The translations under genes were made by a program, and so were the position numbers. The notes beneath the pieces are model-generated. The model was given only the letters and a program-made list of their open reading frames with translations, ran no database searches and was not told the DNA's origin. Of a stretch of DNA of 64,000 nt, positions 1 to 9,108 are shown one piece after another (position 1 is the stretch's first letter; the number at the start of each line of letters is the position of its first letter). This DNA is from Denitrovibrio sp. (GTDB lineage Bacteria; Chrysiogenota; Deferribacteres; Deferribacterales; Geovibrionaceae), in the NCBI GenBank assembly GCA_002869185.1, contig PKTN01000005.1, forward strand, positions 124,001 to 188,000, written 5' to 3'.

Positions 1-508
1 ACCAATATTAATGAAAAGCGGTACATTTACTGTTCCACCTGTACTAATTGTTGCTGGTTTGTTACCACCTGACACAGTATCGCCTTTAAGCCCTGGCTCT
101 GTGTAAGTAACCTCAAGTTCAACGAAGTTAGGGAGATCGATACCAATAGGTTGTCCATTGAATAACTGAACCTTAACCATGATATTCTCTGGCATGAAAA
201 GAGAAGAATCTCCAACATACTCAGCATCAACTTCTACCTGCTCATAGCTCTCACTATCCATGAAAAAGAATGTCGTTCCATCATTGTACAGGTACTGCAT
301 CTCTTTATCTTCGAAATCTGGTTGCTTGATTTTTTCGTCTGATTTAAAAGTACGTTCAATCACAGCTCCTGTACGAAGGGACTTAACCTTTGTACGAACA
401 GTAGCTCCACCTCTACCACATTTGATATGTAGATACTCGACTATGCCATAAGGTTCATTGTCGAGCTCAATCTTTGCTCCTCTTTTAAACTGGTTCGGAG
501 TAATCATT
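1..508 (-). CDS. efp: Translation elongation factor P, partial at window edge
   Basis: Elongation factor P binds between the P and E sites of the ribosome and relieves stalling at polyproline stretches. The 169 visible residues cover the N-terminal KOW-like domain and both OB domains (signatures FVELEV, PGLKGDT and KPATISTG); roughly the last 18 residues lie beyond the left edge. The start is the ATG at 508. The gene follows pepQ by 16 bases, and aroQ-pepQ-efp is a common order, often followed by accB. The loop that carries the modified residue reads KCGRGG where E. coli has KPGKGQ, so the tip is Arg rather than Lys and the usual loop Pro is Cys. Arg at the tip is known from EarP-rhamnosylated EF-P; no earP is visible here. 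Confidence 0.96.
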
Positions 509-524
509 TAAACACCTCTATTTT

Positions 525-1577
525 CTATATTTCGTAAATATATTTTTCAAAAACTGCTGTGAGGTTCTCACAACCATCTTCTTTAACCACAATAGTATCT
601 TCTAGACGGACACCAAATTTGCCCGGCAGGTAAATGCCCGGCTCGATTGTAAGTACCATGTTCTCCTCTAAGAGAGTCTCGTCTCTAGAGTTAAAAACTG
701 GCTTCTCATGCACATCTATGCCAACTCCATGCCCAAGTCCATGCTGAAAAAAGTCTCCATAACCTTTAGAGGTGATATATTCTCTAGCAACGGCATCTAT
801 CTCGGAACACTTAACACCAGCTCTCACGGCATCCTTCTCTTTATAAAGAGCTGTATAAACTATATCTGCGACAAGATCAACATTAGAGTCTGCTCCTGTC
901 TTTACAAGCCTCGTAACATCACTGCAATACTCTTTTTTAGAACCAAAGTCTACAACAACAGCGTCGCCATTCGCCACGATTTTATCAGATGCGATCCCGT
1001 GAGGCATTGCTCCTCTGTAACCTGAACCAACTATAGTTTCAAATGATGGGCATTTAGCACCATTCATCTTCATATTTTTCTCAAGCTCTGCCGCCCAGTA
1101 GAGTTCGCTCTTGCCCGGCTTAAAGCTGTCCAACGCCTGAACGAATGAATCGTGAGCACATGCAAACATCTCTCTCAGTTTAACAAGCTCACTCTCATCC
1201 TTAACCATACGGAGCTTACCTATAATGTCATTCGCATCTATCACGACCTTCGCAGGACCTTCCATCAGAAGTTCGTACTCAGGCAACTTACAATCATAAG
1301 TTACATAGAGCTCTGAGATAGTTTCAGCATATTCCGCAAGTTGCTTACGATAATCGTTAACAATCTGTATTTCAAAATCAGTACCTATCTGCACCTTAGA
1401 CTGCTCAGCATAACGACCATCCGTTACGAAAACAGCATTATCAGCAGAGACAAAAAGGAAGGCTGTGCTTCCTGTAAAGCCAGTAAGGTAATATATATCA
1501 GACAATGAAGTGACAAAAAGGTTTGTAATCCTATTGTCATTCATAGATTTTCTAAGTTGTAATAATCTATTTTTCAA
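525..1577 (-). CDS. pepQ: M24 aminopeptidase (Xaa-Pro aminopeptidase/dipeptidase type)
   Basis: Cytosolic metallopeptidase of family M24 that removes residues preceding proline. The protein is 350 residues: an N-terminal creatinase-like domain (about 1-125) and a C-terminal pita-bread catalytic domain. The five expected metal ligands are visible: Asp in VVVDFG, Asp in SDVTR, His in GLGHGVG, Glu in TIEPGIY and Glu in VRLEDT. The start is a TTG at 1577 whose bases overlap the aroQ stop (TTGA), which suggests translational coupling. Family membership is certain; the split between PepP-like and PepQ-like specificity is not, so the symbol is provisional. Confidence 0.92.
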   Translation of the reverse strand: MKNRLLQLRKSMNDNRITNLFVTSLSDIYYLTGFTGSTAFLFVSADNAVFVTDGRYAEQSKVQIGTDFEIQIVNDYRKQLAEYAETISELYVTYDCKLPEYELLMEGPAKVVIDANDIIGKLRMVKDESELVKLREMFACAHDSFVQALDSFKPGKSELYWAAELEKNMKMNGAKCPSFETIVGSGYRGAMPHGIASDKIVANGDAVVVDFGSKKEYCSDVTRLVKTGADSNVDLVADIVYTALYKEKDAVRAGVKCSEIDAVAREYITSKGYGDFFQHGLGHGVGIDVHEKPVFNSRDETLLEENMVLTIEPGIYLPGKFGVRLEDTIVVKEDGCENLTAVFEKYIYEI

Positions 1578-1996
1578 GAATCTTGCTCCATAAAATACTC
1601 AAGAGCAAAAACATATGACATAGCACCAAATCCAGAGATAACCCCCTTCGCTATATCAGAGATATAGGATTTGTGTCTAAACTCTTCCCTAGCAAAAACG
1701 TTTGATAAGTGTACTTCAATCACAGGTTTAGATACTGCAAGGAGCGCATCCCTTATAGCAATACTCGTATGTGTATAAGCTCCAGCGTTCAGGATTATTC
1801 CGTCTGCATCCGTACGATGGATCATTCCGACAATGTCACCTTCGTGGTTAGACTGAAAGAACTCAACAAGAGCTTTTCCGTCAGCTTTTTGCACTAGCAT
1901 CTCATTAATAGTTTCAAGTGTCATTTCGCCATAAATGCTTTTTTCTCTCTTACCAAGCATATTCAGGTTTGGACCATTGATTACTAATACCTTCAT
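1574..1996 (-). CDS. aroQ: 3-dehydroquinate dehydratase, type II
   Basis: Third step of the shikimate pathway: dehydrates 3-dehydroquinate to 3-dehydroshikimate. The 140-residue length is typical of the dodecameric type II enzyme. The N-terminus [11 protein letters not shown], the NAGAYTHTS segment, [17 protein letters not shown] and the following I-A-GVI-GFG region are family hallmarks, including the catalytic Tyr, His and Arg positions. It lies in the same minus-strand run as aroB and aroK, so three shikimate genes sit within 4 kb. Its stop overlaps the pepQ start. About 90 bases separate it from the acidic TPR gene upstream. Confidence 0.96.
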   Translation of the reverse strand: MKVLVINGPNLNMLGKREKSIYGEMTLETINEMLVQKADGKALVEFFQSNHEGDIVGMIHRTDADGIILNAGAYTHTSIAIRDALLAVSKPVIEVHLSNVFAREEFRHKSYISDIAKGVISGFGAMSYVFALEYFMEQDS

Positions 1997-2086
1997 AATA
2001 GTATCCTTGCTATTTTAAAATTGATTGTTGATTATAGCGAATATTCTGGTTTTATCCAGAAATAAGAGTGATTTTAATGAATTTTA

Positions 2087-4048
2087 TCAACTTGTGGCGT
2101 TATTTTTTATAGTTTCCAACAAGTTTTCAAGCTTGTTCACCTGTTCACGTGTTTCAGGTTTAAGCTCATTCTGCTGATTTTCAGGCTCAATTTGCTGTTC
2201 TTCAATCTCAGGACCAGATTCTAAGAGCTCGTCCATAGAAGCTTCAAAAATTTCTTCTTCTGGAGTCTCTTCCAAAGATTCAATAACTTTATCTTCTGCT
2301 AACTCGGCTTCTGAATCTTCATCAGCAACCTCAGCACCTGCAAGCATAGCCTCAAGATCATCCATTGGTTCTTCAGATATTTCTTCATTAACTTCTGAAT
2401 CTGAACTTTCTGATTCGAGCTGTGCCATCATAGCTTCTACATCATCAACAGGTTCTTCAACTACTTCTTCTTTAGATTCTGGTTCAGTGCTTTCTGCTTC
2501 GAGCTGTGCCATCATAGCTTCTACGTCATCAACAGGCTCTTCAGCGACTTCTTCTTTAGCTTCTGGTTCAGTGCTTTCTGCCTCGAGCTGTGCCATCATA
2601 GCTTCTACATCATCAACAGGCTCTTCAGCGACTTCTTCTTTAGCTTCTGGTTCAGTGCTTTCTGCTTCGAGCTGTGCCATCATAGCCTCTACGTCATCAA
2701 CAGGTTCTTCAACTACTTCTTCTTTAGCTTCTGGTTCAGTGCTTTCTGCCTCAAGCTGTGCCATCATAGCTTCTACATCATCAACAGGCTCACCTTCAAG
2801 AGCTGCCTCTTCTGATTCTACCTGTTCAACCATTGACTCTACATCGGGCAAGTCTGGTAGCTCCGCCTCAACATCTAACTCTTCGCCAGTTAGTTCTCTA
2901 AGTAGAGCTGCAGTATCAGTAGGCTCATCATCTGCAACATCAGCAACCTCATCAAACATGTGGGATAAAGATTCTTTCTCTTCCGCCACTTGCTCAAGCA
3001 TAGATTCAACATCTGGTTCTTCGTCATCTATAGTAATCTCTTCATCTGATTCGTTCAGTTCTTTAAGGAGTGCTTCACCATCTTCTTCTTCTTCAGAGTC
3101 ATTAACACCCTCAAATAGTCCAGCAAGAGCCTCATCAACAGCATCACCAGTGTCATCGGCATCTATTTCTGATTCGAGACCAAGATCAGCACCAAGCTCG
3201 GCAGCCAATGCTTTTACGGCTCCTTCATCTGGATCTTCGTCATCACCAGCCATCTCAAGGACAGCGTCATCAAGCTGTATAGCTCCAGTCTCTTCAGAAG
3301 AATCCTCTATATTAGAAGGGGTAGGGACAATTTCATCATCGAATGATGCAATCATCTCCTCCTCAAGTTCATCTTCAAAATCATCTACAGGCTCAGACTC
3401 AAGGCTATCCAGACTCATCTCATCAGCAACTTCTGAAGCTGTCTCACCAACAATATCATCTACAGCCTTACTAACTTCATCTGCTGAAGCTTCGGAGGCT
3501 CCAAACTCAGCTTCGCCAACTTCTTGTCTAACCTCTTCAGCAAGCTCTTCACCAAGCTGATCAAGCATCTCATCATCAGCGTCCATCAGATTTCTATCAT
3601 CTGCAAGCTCATGCACACTAAGTCCAGAAGTTTCCATAAGCTCTTCTACCAAGCTCCTGAGCTCGGTATCTTCTGGGGCAACCATAAGTGCATTGCGATA
3701 ACTAATAAGTGCTTTTTTGATATTATCTTCGTTACGTAGAATATCCCCCATCAGTTTTGATGCTAGATAGTTGTTATGATCAATCACCTCAACCTCAGTA
3801 AGGATAGCTTTGGCGTCATCGATCTTTGCAAGACCTAGATATGCTTTGGCAAGCATTGTTTTGGCGGATAGAACGTCTGTATTTTTATCTATTCCAGCTG
3901 TCAGTATAGCAACAGCCTCATCGAATTGTTCAAGTTTAAGGTGTGCCTGAGCTAGAGGCACAAAAAGGACGGAGTTAGGACTCACTTCAAGTTTTGCAGA
4001 GAAGTACTCAACGTCACCAAGATATTTGGCTTTGTCCTTTTCATCCAT
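2087..4048 (-). CDS. TPR protein with long acidic tail of tandem 28-residue repeats
   Basis: 653 residues, not a recognised named gene. Residues about 1-145 are tetratricopeptide repeats (for example FDEAVAILTAGIDKN, DDAKAILTEVEVIDHN, KKALISYRNALMVAP). The remainder is extremely rich in Glu and Asp and predicted to be disordered. It contains five nearly identical 28-residue units plus one degenerate unit, each starting EPVDDVEAMMAQLE, encoded by an 84-bp tandem DNA repeat. A C-terminal helix follows (TREQVNKLENLLETIKNN). There is no signal peptide or membrane segment, so it is probably cytoplasmic. The layout (TPR plus acidic disordered region with a repeated short helix) suggests a scaffold, but the function is unknown. 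It sits between aroB and aroQ in an apparent operon. Confidence 0.85.
   Translation of the reverse strand: MDEKDKAKYLGDVEYFSAKLEVSPNSVLFVPLAQAHLKLEQFDEAVAILTAGIDKNTDVLSAKTMLAKAYLGLAKIDDAKAILTEVEVIDHNNYLASKLMGDILRNEDNIKKALISYRNALMVAPEDTELRSLVEELMETSGLSVHELADDRNLMDADDEMLDQLGEELAEEVRQEVGEAEFGASEASADEVSKAVDDIVGETASEVADEMSLDSLESEPVDDFEDELEEEMIASFDDEIVPTPSNIEDSSEETGAIQLDDAVLEMAGDDEDPDEGAVKALAAELGADLGLESEIDADDTGDAVDEALAGLFEGVNDSEEEEDGEALLKELNESDEEITIDDEEPDVESMLEQVAEEKESLSHMFDEVADVADDEPTDTAALLRELTGEELDVEAELPDLPDVESMVEQVESEEAALEGEPVDDVEAMMAQLEAESTEPEAKEEVVEEPVDDVEAMMAQLEAESTEPEAKEEVAEEPVDDVEAMMAQLEAESTEPEAKEEVAEEPVDDVEAMMAQLEAESTEPESKEEVVEEPVDDVEAMMAQLESESSDSEVNEEISEEPMDDLEAMLAGAEVADEDSEAELAEDKVIESLEETPEEEIFEASMDELLESGPEIEEQQIEPENQQNELKPETREQVNKLENLLETIKNNATS
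2370..2795 (-). repeat. 84-bp tandem coding repeat, about five copies
   Basis: The string GAGCTGTGCCATCAT (plus strand) recurs at 2417, 2501, 2585 and 2669, with a one-base variant at 2753, an exact spacing of 84. The units differ by a few silent or conservative changes and stay in frame within the acidic TPR protein. Copy-number change between strains would be expected. Confidence 0.95.
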
Positions 4049-4128
4049 ATAGGTCTAATCCTCTGAGAATTTGGCTAAATTCAAGATTGTAAAAATATGT
4101 CTCGACCAAACAATAAAACTAACCTTTC

Positions 4129-5178
4129 TTAGATATTGTTAAAATAATCTTCGATAGATTGAGGCGGAATATTTTTAAGAATTTTACATGAGCCGATAGC
4201 TGGTGTCAAGGCTAGGGTAAGCCCTTTCTTGTCTGCCTTCTTGTCTGCCAGCATTGCTTGTATGAAAAGGTCTCTATCTTCTATCTCATATGAAAGATCA
4301 AAACCGTATAGCCTAAGTATATCTGCGATGGCATTTAGTGTCTCTTCGGTTGCCTCGCCTTGCTTAACAGCAAAGTCTGTCTCAAGATACATACCAGTTG
4401 CAACGGCGTAGCCATGTTTAACCCCATGATGAGAGTCTGTCTCTATAGCGTGTGCAAAGGTATGACCAAAATTAAGGAGAGCTCTGTCCCCCTTCTCTTT
4501 CTCATCCTTCTTCACAACATCAGCCTTCATCTCGCAACAACGTTTAACAACATACGCAAGAGTATCCAGATCACGAGCGATCACTTTATCTTTATTTGCT
4601 GATAAATAGTCAAAAAACTCTTTATCAAAGATTGCACCATACTTGATAACCTCAGCAACCCCATTTAAGAATTCTTCGTCAGTGAGGGTATTAAGAAAAT
4701 GCATATCTATGTAAACGTGTTGAGGTTGAGAAAAAGCTCCTACATTGTTTTTAGCACCACGGAAGTTTATACCTGTCTTTCCGCCAACACTAGAGTCTAC
4801 CATTGAAAGTAGAGTGGTCGGCATCTGAACAAAAGATATTCCACGCATATATGTAGCAGCGGCAAAGCCACCAACGTCACCAGTTATACCACCGCCAACG
4901 ATAGCAAGGTTAGCATCTCTTCTAGCGCCGCACTTAAAGAGGAAACCAAGCACAGAGACTACAGACTCGTGAGTTTTGTTGTGCTCATCCGCACGAAAGC
5001 GAAACATATTGTTATGGTCAAAATAATCTTGGTAGAGTTCAAAAACATTTTCATCAACCATGAAGTAAGCACCTTCATCACGCAATTTCTGTAATACTTC
5101 CCTAGCAAATGATGAACCGATTGTGATTTCGTATGAGGAATCAACCTCTTTTTTTAGATCTACCTTAACTGTTTTCAT
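4129..5178 (-). CDS. aroB: 3-dehydroquinate synthase
   Basis: Second step of the shikimate pathway, converting DAHP to 3-dehydroquinate with NAD+ and a divalent metal. The 349-residue length is typical. The nucleotide-binding segment GGGITGDVGGFAA, the strand MRGISFVQMPTTLLSMVDSS, the GKTGIN motif and the metal-binding NFGHTFAHAIE segment are all present. It starts 21 bases after the aroK stop and belongs to the same minus-strand run. The C-terminal part (DKKADKKGLTLALT) matches the family. Confidence 0.97.
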   Translation of the reverse strand: MKTVKVDLKKEVDSSYEITIGSSFAREVLQKLRDEGAYFMVDENVFELYQDYFDHNNMFRFRADEHNKTHESVVSVLGFLFKCGARRDANLAIVGGGITGDVGGFAAATYMRGISFVQMPTTLLSMVDSSVGGKTGINFRGAKNNVGAFSQPQHVYIDMHFLNTLTDEEFLNGVAEVIKYGAIFDKEFFDYLSANKDKVIARDLDTLAYVVKRCCEMKADVVKKDEKEKGDRALLNFGHTFAHAIETDSHHGVKHGYAVATGMYLETDFAVKQGEATEETLNAIADILRLYGFDLSYEIEDRDLFIQAMLADKKADKKGLTLALTPAIGSCKILKNIPPQSIEDYFNNI

Positions 5179-5199
5179 ATAAAATTTTCAGCCTTTTAG

Positions 5200-5709
5200 T
5201 TATGCCTCTTTCACTAAATCGAGGATCTGATTGGCTGCCTCTCTTGCTGATATATCGGATGTCTCGACGATATGATGAGCATTAATATAAAAAGATGCTC
5301 TATCAAACAGAAGTTTTTTTATTTCTTCGAAAGGTTCATCGACTTCAAGTAGTGGCCTATTGCTGCCGTCAGCCATTACACGGTCCATAATCGTCTGCAC
5401 ATCAGCTATTAGAGTAATTACTATACCAGTCTCTTTCATAAGCTCTAAATTGCCCCTAGTGACGACTATACCGCCTCCTGTGGACACAACAAGGTTATCC
5501 TTATCTGTTATCTCACGAAGGACGTCAGTTTCAAGTCTGCGAAATTCTTCTTCAGATGATTCTTCAAATATATCCGAAATAGTTTTTCCTGTTTTTCCTT
5601 CTACCATTTTGTCGGTATCCACGAAATTTGCTCCAAGATCTTCAGCTAGCATTCTTCCTACAGTGCTCTTTCCTGTACCCATAAATCCTATGAGATATAT
5701 ATTTTTCAT
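5200..5709 (-). CDS. aroK: Shikimate kinase
   Basis: Phosphorylates shikimate with ATP. 169 residues, normal length. Walker A is GFMGTGKST near residue 8, the shikimate-binding Asp lies in FVDTDK, and the STGGGIV glycine stretch and the lid Arg in SNRPLLE are visible. The start is the ATG at 5709, which lies just after the PBP gene end at 5711, so the two are probably translated from one message. aroB follows directly. Confidence 0.97.
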   Translation of the reverse strand: MKNIYLIGFMGTGKSTVGRMLAEDLGANFVDTDKMVEGKTGKTISDIFEESSEEEFRRLETDVLREITDKDNLVVSTGGGIVVTRGNLELMKETGIVITLIADVQTIMDRVMADGSNRPLLEVDEPFEEIKKLLFDRASFYINAHHIVETSDISAREAANQILDLVKEA

Positions 5710-5710
5710 T

Positions 5711-7645
5711 TTAGCTCCCCTTATTATTTTTAGTAAATTTCAATACGATCTTCCGTCTGTCACAGGCATCAGGAACTTCCTCTTTTAAGAATGCTTCGAG
5801 GTAATTCCTTTTGGTGTAGCACCCTTTACCTATAACAACTCCAGTCTTTTGGTTCACACGTCTAAATACAACACCTTTCGGCACATTGAAATCTATTTTT
5901 TTTGCTTTTTTTGTGACGATCTTCTGAAACTCTGCAATAACAGGTGCGGCACGCCCTCCACCAGTCCCTTTTTCGCCCATACTACGATGATCGTCAAAAC
6001 CGACCCAGCAGACAACAGCATAAGGCGGAAATATGGCTACAGTCCATGCGTCACGATACTCGTTTGTTGTTCCTGTCTTTGCAGCAGTACCCCATATAAG
6101 CCCGCTACCCCTTGCCGTCCCTCTACGCACGACATCCTTCATCATGTACAAAACTTGATATGTTTCACGTTCCTTAGTAACCCGCTCTGGGAGTTTTTTC
6201 TTTAAATATACCTCTTCACCTCGACCATTTTCGATCTTTGATATGAAGCCTATATCATTCTTTATCCCATAAGTTCCAAATGTGGAATACACCTTTGCTA
6301 AATTAAGAGGTGTTATTGGGAATATCCCAAGTGGCATCGCAAGATATGGTTTTATCCTCGCCTTCATCCCTAGATCGACTGCCATCTGCCCTACGTTGCG
6401 AAGTCCAGCCATCTTAGCCAGTATTATAGTTGCATTATTAAGTGAATGAACAAGCCCAAGCCTCATAGGTATATTACCCATATAATAGTCTTCGAAATTA
6501 CTAGGTGAATAAACATAATTCCCTAGGTTGTAGCTATACTTTTTATCGTGGATAATCTCATTTGGTTTTGCACCATTAACTACCGCTGTAAGGTAAACAA
6601 TAGGCTTAAAGGTTGACCCTATCTGCCTACGCATCTTCATTGTGCGATACTCCCAACGATCATTTGCGGCTAAAGCCTCTATACCGCCAGTCTCATAGTT
6701 CACAACAGCCATAGCGACATTCACCCCTTCTGGATATTTTGCTAATCTTTTTTCTATAGCAAATTGTGCTGCATATATTGTCTTTACGCTGATATTTGCA
6801 TGAACTACAAGCTGTCTATCAGCCTTTACTCCTTTGGATTGTAGCTCACGAATTATTAAGCTTGAATACTCTGGCAAGGTATCTACATCAGAATGCATGC
6901 CATATTTCAGACGAGAATTTGTGTAAGCGGAATACTGGTTGTAATCTATGCTCCCATTCAGGTAAAGCCTGTAAATAAGCATATCTGTACGTTTATTAAA
7001 TGAAGGTGTGTCGTCCTCAGGCAGATGCCCAAGTGTGAGCACGGTGACAAGCCACGCCTGCTTTGATATATCTAAGAAATTAACTGATTTCCAAAAATAG
7101 CTAAATGCCGCAGCCTCTAGCCCCCACACATCATTCTGCATGTAGGTGTTTTCCATGTATGACCTAAGCACGCCCTCTTCTGAATATCGGCTGACAATAT
7201 CACCCGCTGTCTTCCATAGACGTAGTTTATTTATCTCATCGACCCCTTTCTTACCAAGAGCTCTCTCAGCAAAAAACAGCACAATGCAGTTATTCAGACC
7301 AGTTTTTGGAATGTGATGGAATTGTAAAAGTTTTTGATCTTCATCAGTTGATGGTTTGTCGCAAGTGAAGAGGTTCTCCCCTGCAAAACGCACCATATAC
7401 ATTAGCTCTGAAGGGACATCCGAAGGGAGAGGAGCTGTTCGCTCATAAATTTTTTCATATATTTTGACCTTATCTTTGGAATAGATTGTGAGTGATTTCC
7501 CCTGCCTATCACTCTTTAAAAGGTCGTCTAAATCTATCGCATACCCATCGACAGCAGACTTCTCACCCTGTAACACAATATAGAGCCCGACAATAAAAAT
7601 CGTGCATATTGCGAGAACAAGAATAAGAAACCTCTGCATGTTCAT
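5711..7645 (-). CDS. Class A penicillin-binding protein-like, degenerate glycosyltransferase domain
   Basis: 644 residues with one N-terminal membrane helix (about 5-25), a GT51-like region (about 85-255) and a transpeptidase domain. The transpeptidase motifs are intact: STFK (active-site Ser), SLNN and KTGTT. The GT51 region keeps the overall pattern (RFAGENLF for the first motif, GLEAAAFSYFWKS for the region around the fifth) but the second motif, normally GGSTITQQ, reads TGLNNCIV. The ILExYLN motif reads VLRSYMEN and loses its Glu. Expected role: cross-linking periplasmic peptidoglycan, probably with a partner glycosyltransferase. It lies between rdgB and aroK. Confidence 0.88.
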   Translation of the reverse strand: MNMQRFLILVLAICTIFIVGLYIVLQGEKSAVDGYAIDLDDLLKSDRQGKSLTIYSKDKVKIYEKIYERTAPLPSDVPSELMYMVRFAGENLFTCDKPSTDEDQKLLQFHHIPKTGLNNCIVLFFAERALGKKGVDEINKLRLWKTAGDIVSRYSEEGVLRSYMENTYMQNDVWGLEAAAFSYFWKSVNFLDISKQAWLVTVLTLGHLPEDDTPSFNKRTDMLIYRLYLNGSIDYNQYSAYTNSRLKYGMHSDVDTLPEYSSLIIRELQSKGVKADRQLVVHANISVKTIYAAQFAIEKRLAKYPEGVNVAMAVVNYETGGIEALAANDRWEYRTMKMRRQIGSTFKPIVYLTAVVNGAKPNEIIHDKKYSYNLGNYVYSPSNFEDYYMGNIPMRLGLVHSLNNATIILAKMAGLRNVGQMAVDLGMKARIKPYLAMPLGIFPITPLNLAKVYSTFGTYGIKNDIGFISKIENGRGEEVYLKKKLPERVTKERETYQVLYMMKDVVRRGTARGSGLIWGTAAKTGTTNEYRDAWTVAIFPPYAVVCWVGFDDHRSMGEKGTGGGRAAPVIAEFQKIVTKKAKKIDFNVPKGVVFRRVNQKTGVVIGKGCYTKRNYLEAFLKEEVPDACDRRKIVLKFTKNNKGS

Positions 7646-7654
7646 ATGGTATCC

Positions 7655-8236
7655 TTACTTAGTTTTAAGATATTCTTTCAGTTCTTGCAGAGCCATATTC
7701 CTATGACTAATACTATTCTTCTCTTTATCGGTAAGCTCCGCCATATGTCTTCCATCAGGCAAGAGGAACATGCTGTCATATCCGAACCCGCCAGCCCCTT
7801 TATACTCTTTCGCGATAAAACCTTCGCAAAGCCCACTAAATGTGCGCTCTACGATGCCACCTCTTGAGAGAGCTATCACGCATACATAGCTTGCTCCACA
7901 CTGCTCTTCTGGCAAAGGTTTCATAACAGTCATAAGCTTTTCATTATTTTGTTCGTCAGTTGCATCAGGACCTGCAAACCTAGCAGAGTAAACACCTGGG
8001 GCACCGTCAAGTGCATCAACAGTTATGCCTGAATCATCAGCAATAACATATTCATCAAGCATCGCAGACAGAGTCTTTGCTTTTAAAGATGCGTTAGCCA
8101 GAAAGGTATTTCCTGTCTCTTCAACATCTATAGAATCATCCACAACTTCATATACAGAGTGTACATCAACATCAGACAGAATCTCTTTTATCTCTTTCAG
8201 CTTATGCTGATTCTTGGTCGCTACATATAATTTCAT
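7655..8236 (-). CDS. rdgB: XTP/dITP pyrophosphatase (RdgB/HAM1)
   Basis: House-cleaning enzyme that hydrolyses ITP, dITP and XTP to monophosphates. 193 residues, typical. Visible signatures are TKNQHKLKEI at the N-terminus, VIADDSGITVDALDG, GVYSARFAG, the GGFGYDSMF segment and the SHRNMAL C-terminal motif. Its ATG at 8236 overlaps the rph stop by four bases, a common gene pair, so it is translated with RNase PH. Confidence 0.96.
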   Translation of the reverse strand: MKLYVATKNQHKLKEIKEILSDVDVHSVYEVVDDSIDVEETGNTFLANASLKAKTLSAMLDEYVIADDSGITVDALDGAPGVYSARFAGPDATDEQNNEKLMTVMKPLPEEQCGASYVCVIALSRGGIVERTFSGLCEGFIAKEYKGAGGFGYDSMFLLPDGRHMAELTDKEKNSISHRNMALQELKEYLKTK

Positions 8237-8952
8237 ATACCCAACACCTGTTTCTGAGCCTTGGTTAACTGCTCTATCCCAGCGAAACCAAGATCAAGCA
8301 TCTGGTTTAGTAGGTCTCTATTGAATGCGACCTTCTCAGCACTCCCTTGTATCTCAACAATATCAGAGCAATCTTTTACTACTAAGTTAGTGTCAACATC
8401 AGCTACAGAATCCTCGATATACTCAAGGTCAAGGAGTGGCTCACCGAGAACAATACCAACGCTAACAGCTGAGACAATTCCGCTAATAGGATTCTCAGTT
8501 ATTATTTCTTCTTTTATCATCCACTCACAAGCCATATAAAGTGCACAAAAACCACCAGTAATAGCCGCTGTTCTTGTTCCACCATCAGCCTGTATAACAT
8601 CACAATCTATAGTAATAGTGTTTTCACCAAGTTTTTGAAAATCCACAGCCGCCCTGAGGCTTCTGCCTATCAGCCTTGAAATCTCTTGCGACCTTCCGTC
8701 CTGTTTGCCACGTTTTGACTCACGCTGGTTTCTTGTGTTGGTTGCACGAGGGAGCATAGCATATTCTGCTGTAACCCAGCCCTTACCAGAATCTCTAAGG
8801 AATGACGGGACACCCTCTGTCACTGTAGCGTTACATATCACTTTTGTATCACCAAAAGATATAAGCACAGATCCTTCTGGATGGTTTATATAATCTCTAA
8901 TTATTGTCACTTCTCTCATCTGATCATTTTTTCTAATTTTTCTTACTGACAT
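8233..8952 (-). CDS. rph: Ribonuclease PH
   Basis: Phosphorolytic 3' exoribonuclease that trims tRNA 3' ends. 239 residues, normal. The RGKQDGRSQEISRLIGRSL block, DCDVIQADGGTRTAAITG and LDLEYIEDSVADVD with its catalytic Asp residues are present. The start at 8952 has a purine-rich site upstream (ACGGAG). The upstream 155 bases contain a terminator and a dispersed repeat, so rph probably starts a new transcription unit running towards efp. Confidence 0.97.
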   Translation of the reverse strand: MSVRKIRKNDQMREVTIIRDYINHPEGSVLISFGDTKVICNATVTEGVPSFLRDSGKGWVTAEYAMLPRATNTRNQRESKRGKQDGRSQEISRLIGRSLRAAVDFQKLGENTITIDCDVIQADGGTRTAAITGGFCALYMACEWMIKEEIITENPISGIVSAVSVGIVLGEPLLDLEYIEDSVADVDTNLVVKDCSDIVEIQGSAEKVAFNRDLLNQMLDLGFAGIEQLTKAQKQVLGI

Positions 8953-8970
8953 ATCAACTCCGTTTACTTG

Positions 8971-9098
8971 ATTTTTTTTGCAGTCCTAGCAAAAAAATCA
9001 GTCGCTCTGACTGAACAAATCCAGCCTTCTCTCACACTCCGAAGAGACCTTCAAAGCAAGGTTTTTACGGATCTCTCCGTGAGGTACATCATGTACCT
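8971..9098. repeat. Dispersed structured element, copy 1
   Basis: A 128-bp element between rlpA and rph. One end is a stem-loop with loop AGTCCTA closed by GC and T/A arms (8973-8997). The other end is a 17-bp palindrome, AGGTACATCATGTACCT (9082-9098), preceded by CTCTCCGTG. The middle contains TCTCAC and CGAAG. A related 131-bp copy lies at 19562-19692 with the same order of blocks and different, compensated stem arms. Confidence 0.7.
8991..9014 (-). terminator. Rho-independent terminator of rlpA
   Basis: Read on the minus strand: stem TCAGTC/GACTGA with loop AGAGC, followed by seven T. It lies downstream of rlpA and upstream of rph and overlaps the dispersed element. Confidence 0.75.
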
Positions 9099-9108
9099 AC
9101 TTATTAGT

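Noticed and set aside
2370-2795. CRISPR-like direct repeats
   Set aside because: The 84-bp units are contiguous with no spacers and lie in a coding frame.
2487-3560. Long plus-strand Ser-rich open frame of 357 codons
   Set aside because: It is the exact antisense of the acidic repeat region of the TPR protein; Glu/Asp codons read backwards as Ser/Ala/Thr-rich. No start context or homology.
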